Source of the DNA: Thermomonas sp.
GTDB lineage: Bacteria; Pseudomonadota; Gammaproteobacteria; Xanthomonadales; Xanthomonadaceae
Direction of reading: 5' to 3'
Assembly: GCA_024711415.1 (NCBI GenBank)
Contig: JANJSW010000155.1
Span: 1-7,654, forward strand
DNA length: 7,654 nucleotides
This document shows positions 6,004-7,654 of this stretch, in pieces. Positions within the stretch are counted from its first letter, which is position 1; each line of letters starts with the position of its first letter. A model generated the notes under the pieces. The model was not told the DNA's origin. It was given only the letters and a program-made list of their open reading frames with translations, and did no database searches. A program made the translations under genes and the position numbers.

Positions 6004-7654
6004 ATGCGGGGGCCAGCGCTGCACCGCATCGTCGGCATGCTGTTGCTGGCGCTGGCGGTTCCGTTGCTGGCATGGCAATCGACGCCGTCGCACCAGCTGC
6101 CGATCCCGCACGCGGATTTCCTGGCCCTGCATTCGCTGCTGGAGATCTTCGCGGTGGCGGTGGCCGCACTGGTGTTCTTCGTTGGCATGGGAACCACCGG
6201 AGCCGAGCGCTCGACCCGGGCCATGCTGCTGGGCGGGGCCTTCCTGGCGGTAGCGCTGTTCGACGCGCAGCACCTGCTGAGCTATGCCGGGATGCCGGAC
6301 GTGGTGAGCGCGAACTCGCCGCACAAATCGATCCTGTTCTGGCTGCTGTCGCGCTATGCCGCCGGGATCGGGCTGCTGGGCTACCTGTTGCTGGCGGAGC
6401 GCCCGTTGCCGGTGTCGCGGCTGCGGCGGCAGGGCTGGTACGCAGGCGTGCTGCTGCTGGTGCTGTGCATGTCGTGGCTGCCACTGACGGCGCCGGAGCG
6501 CATCGCGCCGATGTATCGCGTTGGCGTGGGCCTGACCCCGCTGAAGATCGGGCTGGAATGGGGTGCCTGCGCACTGTACCTGGGTGGTGCGTTGCTGCTG
6601 GTGCTGCGGCGCCGGCGGCAGGTGGACATCGACTTCAACAGCCTGCTGCTGGCACTGCTGCTGCTGGCCGCCAGCGAGCTGTTCTTCGTCCTGTACGTGC
6701 GCGTGGCCAGCACGGCCAACCTGCTCGGGCATGCCTACAAGCTGGTGGCGTACTACTTCCTGTATCGCGCCATCTACGCCGAAGCGATCCGGCGCCCGTT
6801 CCGGCGCATGCGCGACATGCTGACCCACGACGTGCTGACCGGGCTGCCGAACCGGGTGGGGCTGGCCGAGCACCTGGAGCACGTGCTGGCGCGCAGGGAG
6901 GCGGCGAACGGCGACTGCGCCCTGCTGCTGCTGGGCCTGGATCATTTCCGCCACGTCAACGACACGCTGGGCTACGCGCAGGGCGACCGGCTGCTGGCGG
7001 CGGTGGCATCGCGCATCCGCGCCAGCCTGCCGGACGGCGTGTTCGTGGCCCGGCTGAGTGGCGATGAGTTCGTGGTGGTGCTGGAAGCCCAGCCGCCCGC
7101 CGCCGCGCGCGGGCTCGGCGAGCTGCTGCTGCAGGCGATGACGCGCGAATTCGCGATCGGCCAGGACCGCATCCAGATCAGCACCAGCATCGGCCTGGTG
7201 GCCTGCGCCGAGCCGGGGCAGGCGCCGGGCACGATGATGCGCTATGCGGACCTTGCCCTGCATCGGGCCAAGCAGTCCGGGCGCAATTGCATGGAGGTGT
7301 ACAGCCGGTCGCTGGGCGCCGAATTCGACCGGCAGATGCTGCTGGAATCGCAGCTGCGGTTGGCGCTGGAGCGCGGCGAGCTGCTGCTGCACTACCAGCC
7401 GCAGTGGGATGTCCGCAGCGGCGCGCTGGTGGGTTGGGAGGCACTGTTGCGCTGGCGTTCGGCGGAACTGGGCGAGGTGGCGCCCGGCGAGTTCGTGCCG
7501 GTGGCCGAACGCTCCGGCTTGATCCTGGCGATTGGCGGCTGGGTGCTGCGCGAAGCCTGCCGGCAGCTGCGCGCCTGGCGCGAGGCGGGGCTGGCGCCGG
7601 GCACCATGGCGGTGAACCTGTCGGCGCGGCAGTTCCGCCAGCGGGACCTGGTGG
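6004..7654 (+). CDS. Membrane-bound MASE3-like GGDEF-EAL protein (c-di-GMP turnover), C-terminus cut
   Basis: This inner-membrane protein joins a sensory membrane region to c-di-GMP synthesis (GGDEF) and breakdown (EAL) modules. Residues 1-258 carry about seven or eight hydrophobic segments. Conserved-looking polar positions (LHSLLE at 42-47, FDAQHLLSYAGMP at 86-98, NSPHKSILFWLLSRY at 104-118) resemble MASE3. The GGDEF domain starts with DVLTGLPNR at 276-284, continues with LDHFRHVNDTLGY at 312-324 and has SGDEF at 352-356. Gly311 replaces the first metal-binding Asp of the usual DLDHFK motif, and no RxxD inhibitory site precedes SGDEF. The EAL part shows LHYQPQ at 462-467, EALLRW at 479-484 and VNLSARQF at 537-544, so the portion present looks intact. 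The frame has no stop before the window ends. In-frame ATGs at 5920, 5932, 5962, 5965 and 5980 are alternatives; 6004 is preferred because the membrane segment begins a few residues later, but its ribosome site (GAGGA, 13 bases away) is poor. Confidence 0.92.
   Translation, partial: MRGPALHRIVGMLLLALAVPLLAWQSTPSHQLPIPHADFLALHSLLEIFAVAVAALVFFVGMGTTGAERSTRAMLLGGAFLAVALFDAQHLLSYAGMPDVVSANSPHKSILFWLLSRYAAGIGLLGYLLLAERPLPVSRLRRQGWYAGVLLLVLCMSWLPLTAPERIAPMYRVGVGLTPLKIGLEWGACALYLGGALLLVLRRRRQVDIDFNSLLLALLLLAASELFFVLYVRVASTANLLGHAYKLVAYYFLYRAIYAEAIRRPFRRMRDMLTHDVLTGLPNRVGLAEHLEHVLARREAANGDCALLLLGLDHFRHVNDTLGYAQGDRLLAAVASRIRASLPDGVFVARLSGDEFVVVLEAQPPAAARGLGELLLQAMTREFAIGQDRIQISTSIGLVACAEPGQAPGTMMRYADLALHRAKQSGRNCMEVYSRSLGAEFDRQMLLESQLRLALERGELLLHYQPQWDVRSGALVGWEALLRWRSAELGEVAPGEFVPVAERSGLILAIGGWVLREACRQLRAWREAGLAPGTMAVNLSARQFRQRDLV

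Noticed and set aside
6072..7067. Plus-strand open frame of 331 codons inside the GGDEF-EAL region
   Set aside because: Wrong frame; the GGDEF and EAL motifs are in the frame that runs off the right edge.
5296..7392. Minus-strand open frame of 698 codons across cdd and the GGDEF-EAL gene
   Set aside because: Gln/Arg/His-rich translation with no domain, overlapping two recognised proteins in other frames.

Overview
The window is very GC-rich, with strong G/C preference at third codon positions. Its protein families and gene-level similarity suggest a gammaproteobacterium of the Xanthomonadaceae/Lysobacteraceae type (Lysobacter, Luteimonas, Pseudoxanthomonas or Stenotrophomonas-like). That placement rests on codon bias, protein style and a GTAG-headed palindrome; no rRNA or marker gene is present to confirm it. 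Five protein genes are clear, a sixth small one is probable, and the two end genes are cut by the window edges. Long open frames opposite or overlapping the real genes are common here because GC-rich codons suppress stops; they are treated as shadows.

Layout. Positions 1-1811 (minus strand) hold an export operon read right to left: a HlyD/MacA-type periplasmic adaptor, a 69-residue protein of unknown function, and the start of a MacB/LolD-type ABC ATPase that leaves the window. The permease genes expected for such a tripartite exporter would lie beyond position 1. Positions 1812-1971 are a divergent control region with two notable inverted repeats. Positions 1972-3819 (plus) encode GlmS, which commits fructose-6-phosphate to UDP-GlcNAc, peptidoglycan and LPS synthesis. 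Positions 3820-3957 carry a possible FNR/Anr-type promoter for the next gene. Positions 3958-5262 (plus) encode thymidine phosphorylase (DeoA). The convergent gene at 5334-5756 (minus) encodes a tetrameric-type cytidine deaminase (Cdd). Between them is a GTAG-headed palindrome that includes the deoA stop codon. From about 6004 to the right edge (plus) runs a membrane-anchored GGDEF-EAL protein with a MASE3-like sensor region; its C-terminus is cut off.

How the genes relate. DeoA and Cdd are successive steps of pyrimidine (deoxy)nucleoside salvage: Cdd makes (deoxy)uridine and DeoA phosphorolyses deoxyuridine and thymidine. They are convergent rather than co-transcribed. The exporter, GlmS and the c-di-GMP protein have no evident pathway link to them.

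I see no CRISPR array, tRNA, rRNA, transposase, phage gene or obvious new defence or biosynthetic system. The points most worth a second look are the symmetric operator region between the exporter and glmS, the 69-residue operon protein, the possible oxygen-responsive promoter and upstream mini-ORF of deoA, and the replaced metal-binding aspartate in the GGDEF domain.
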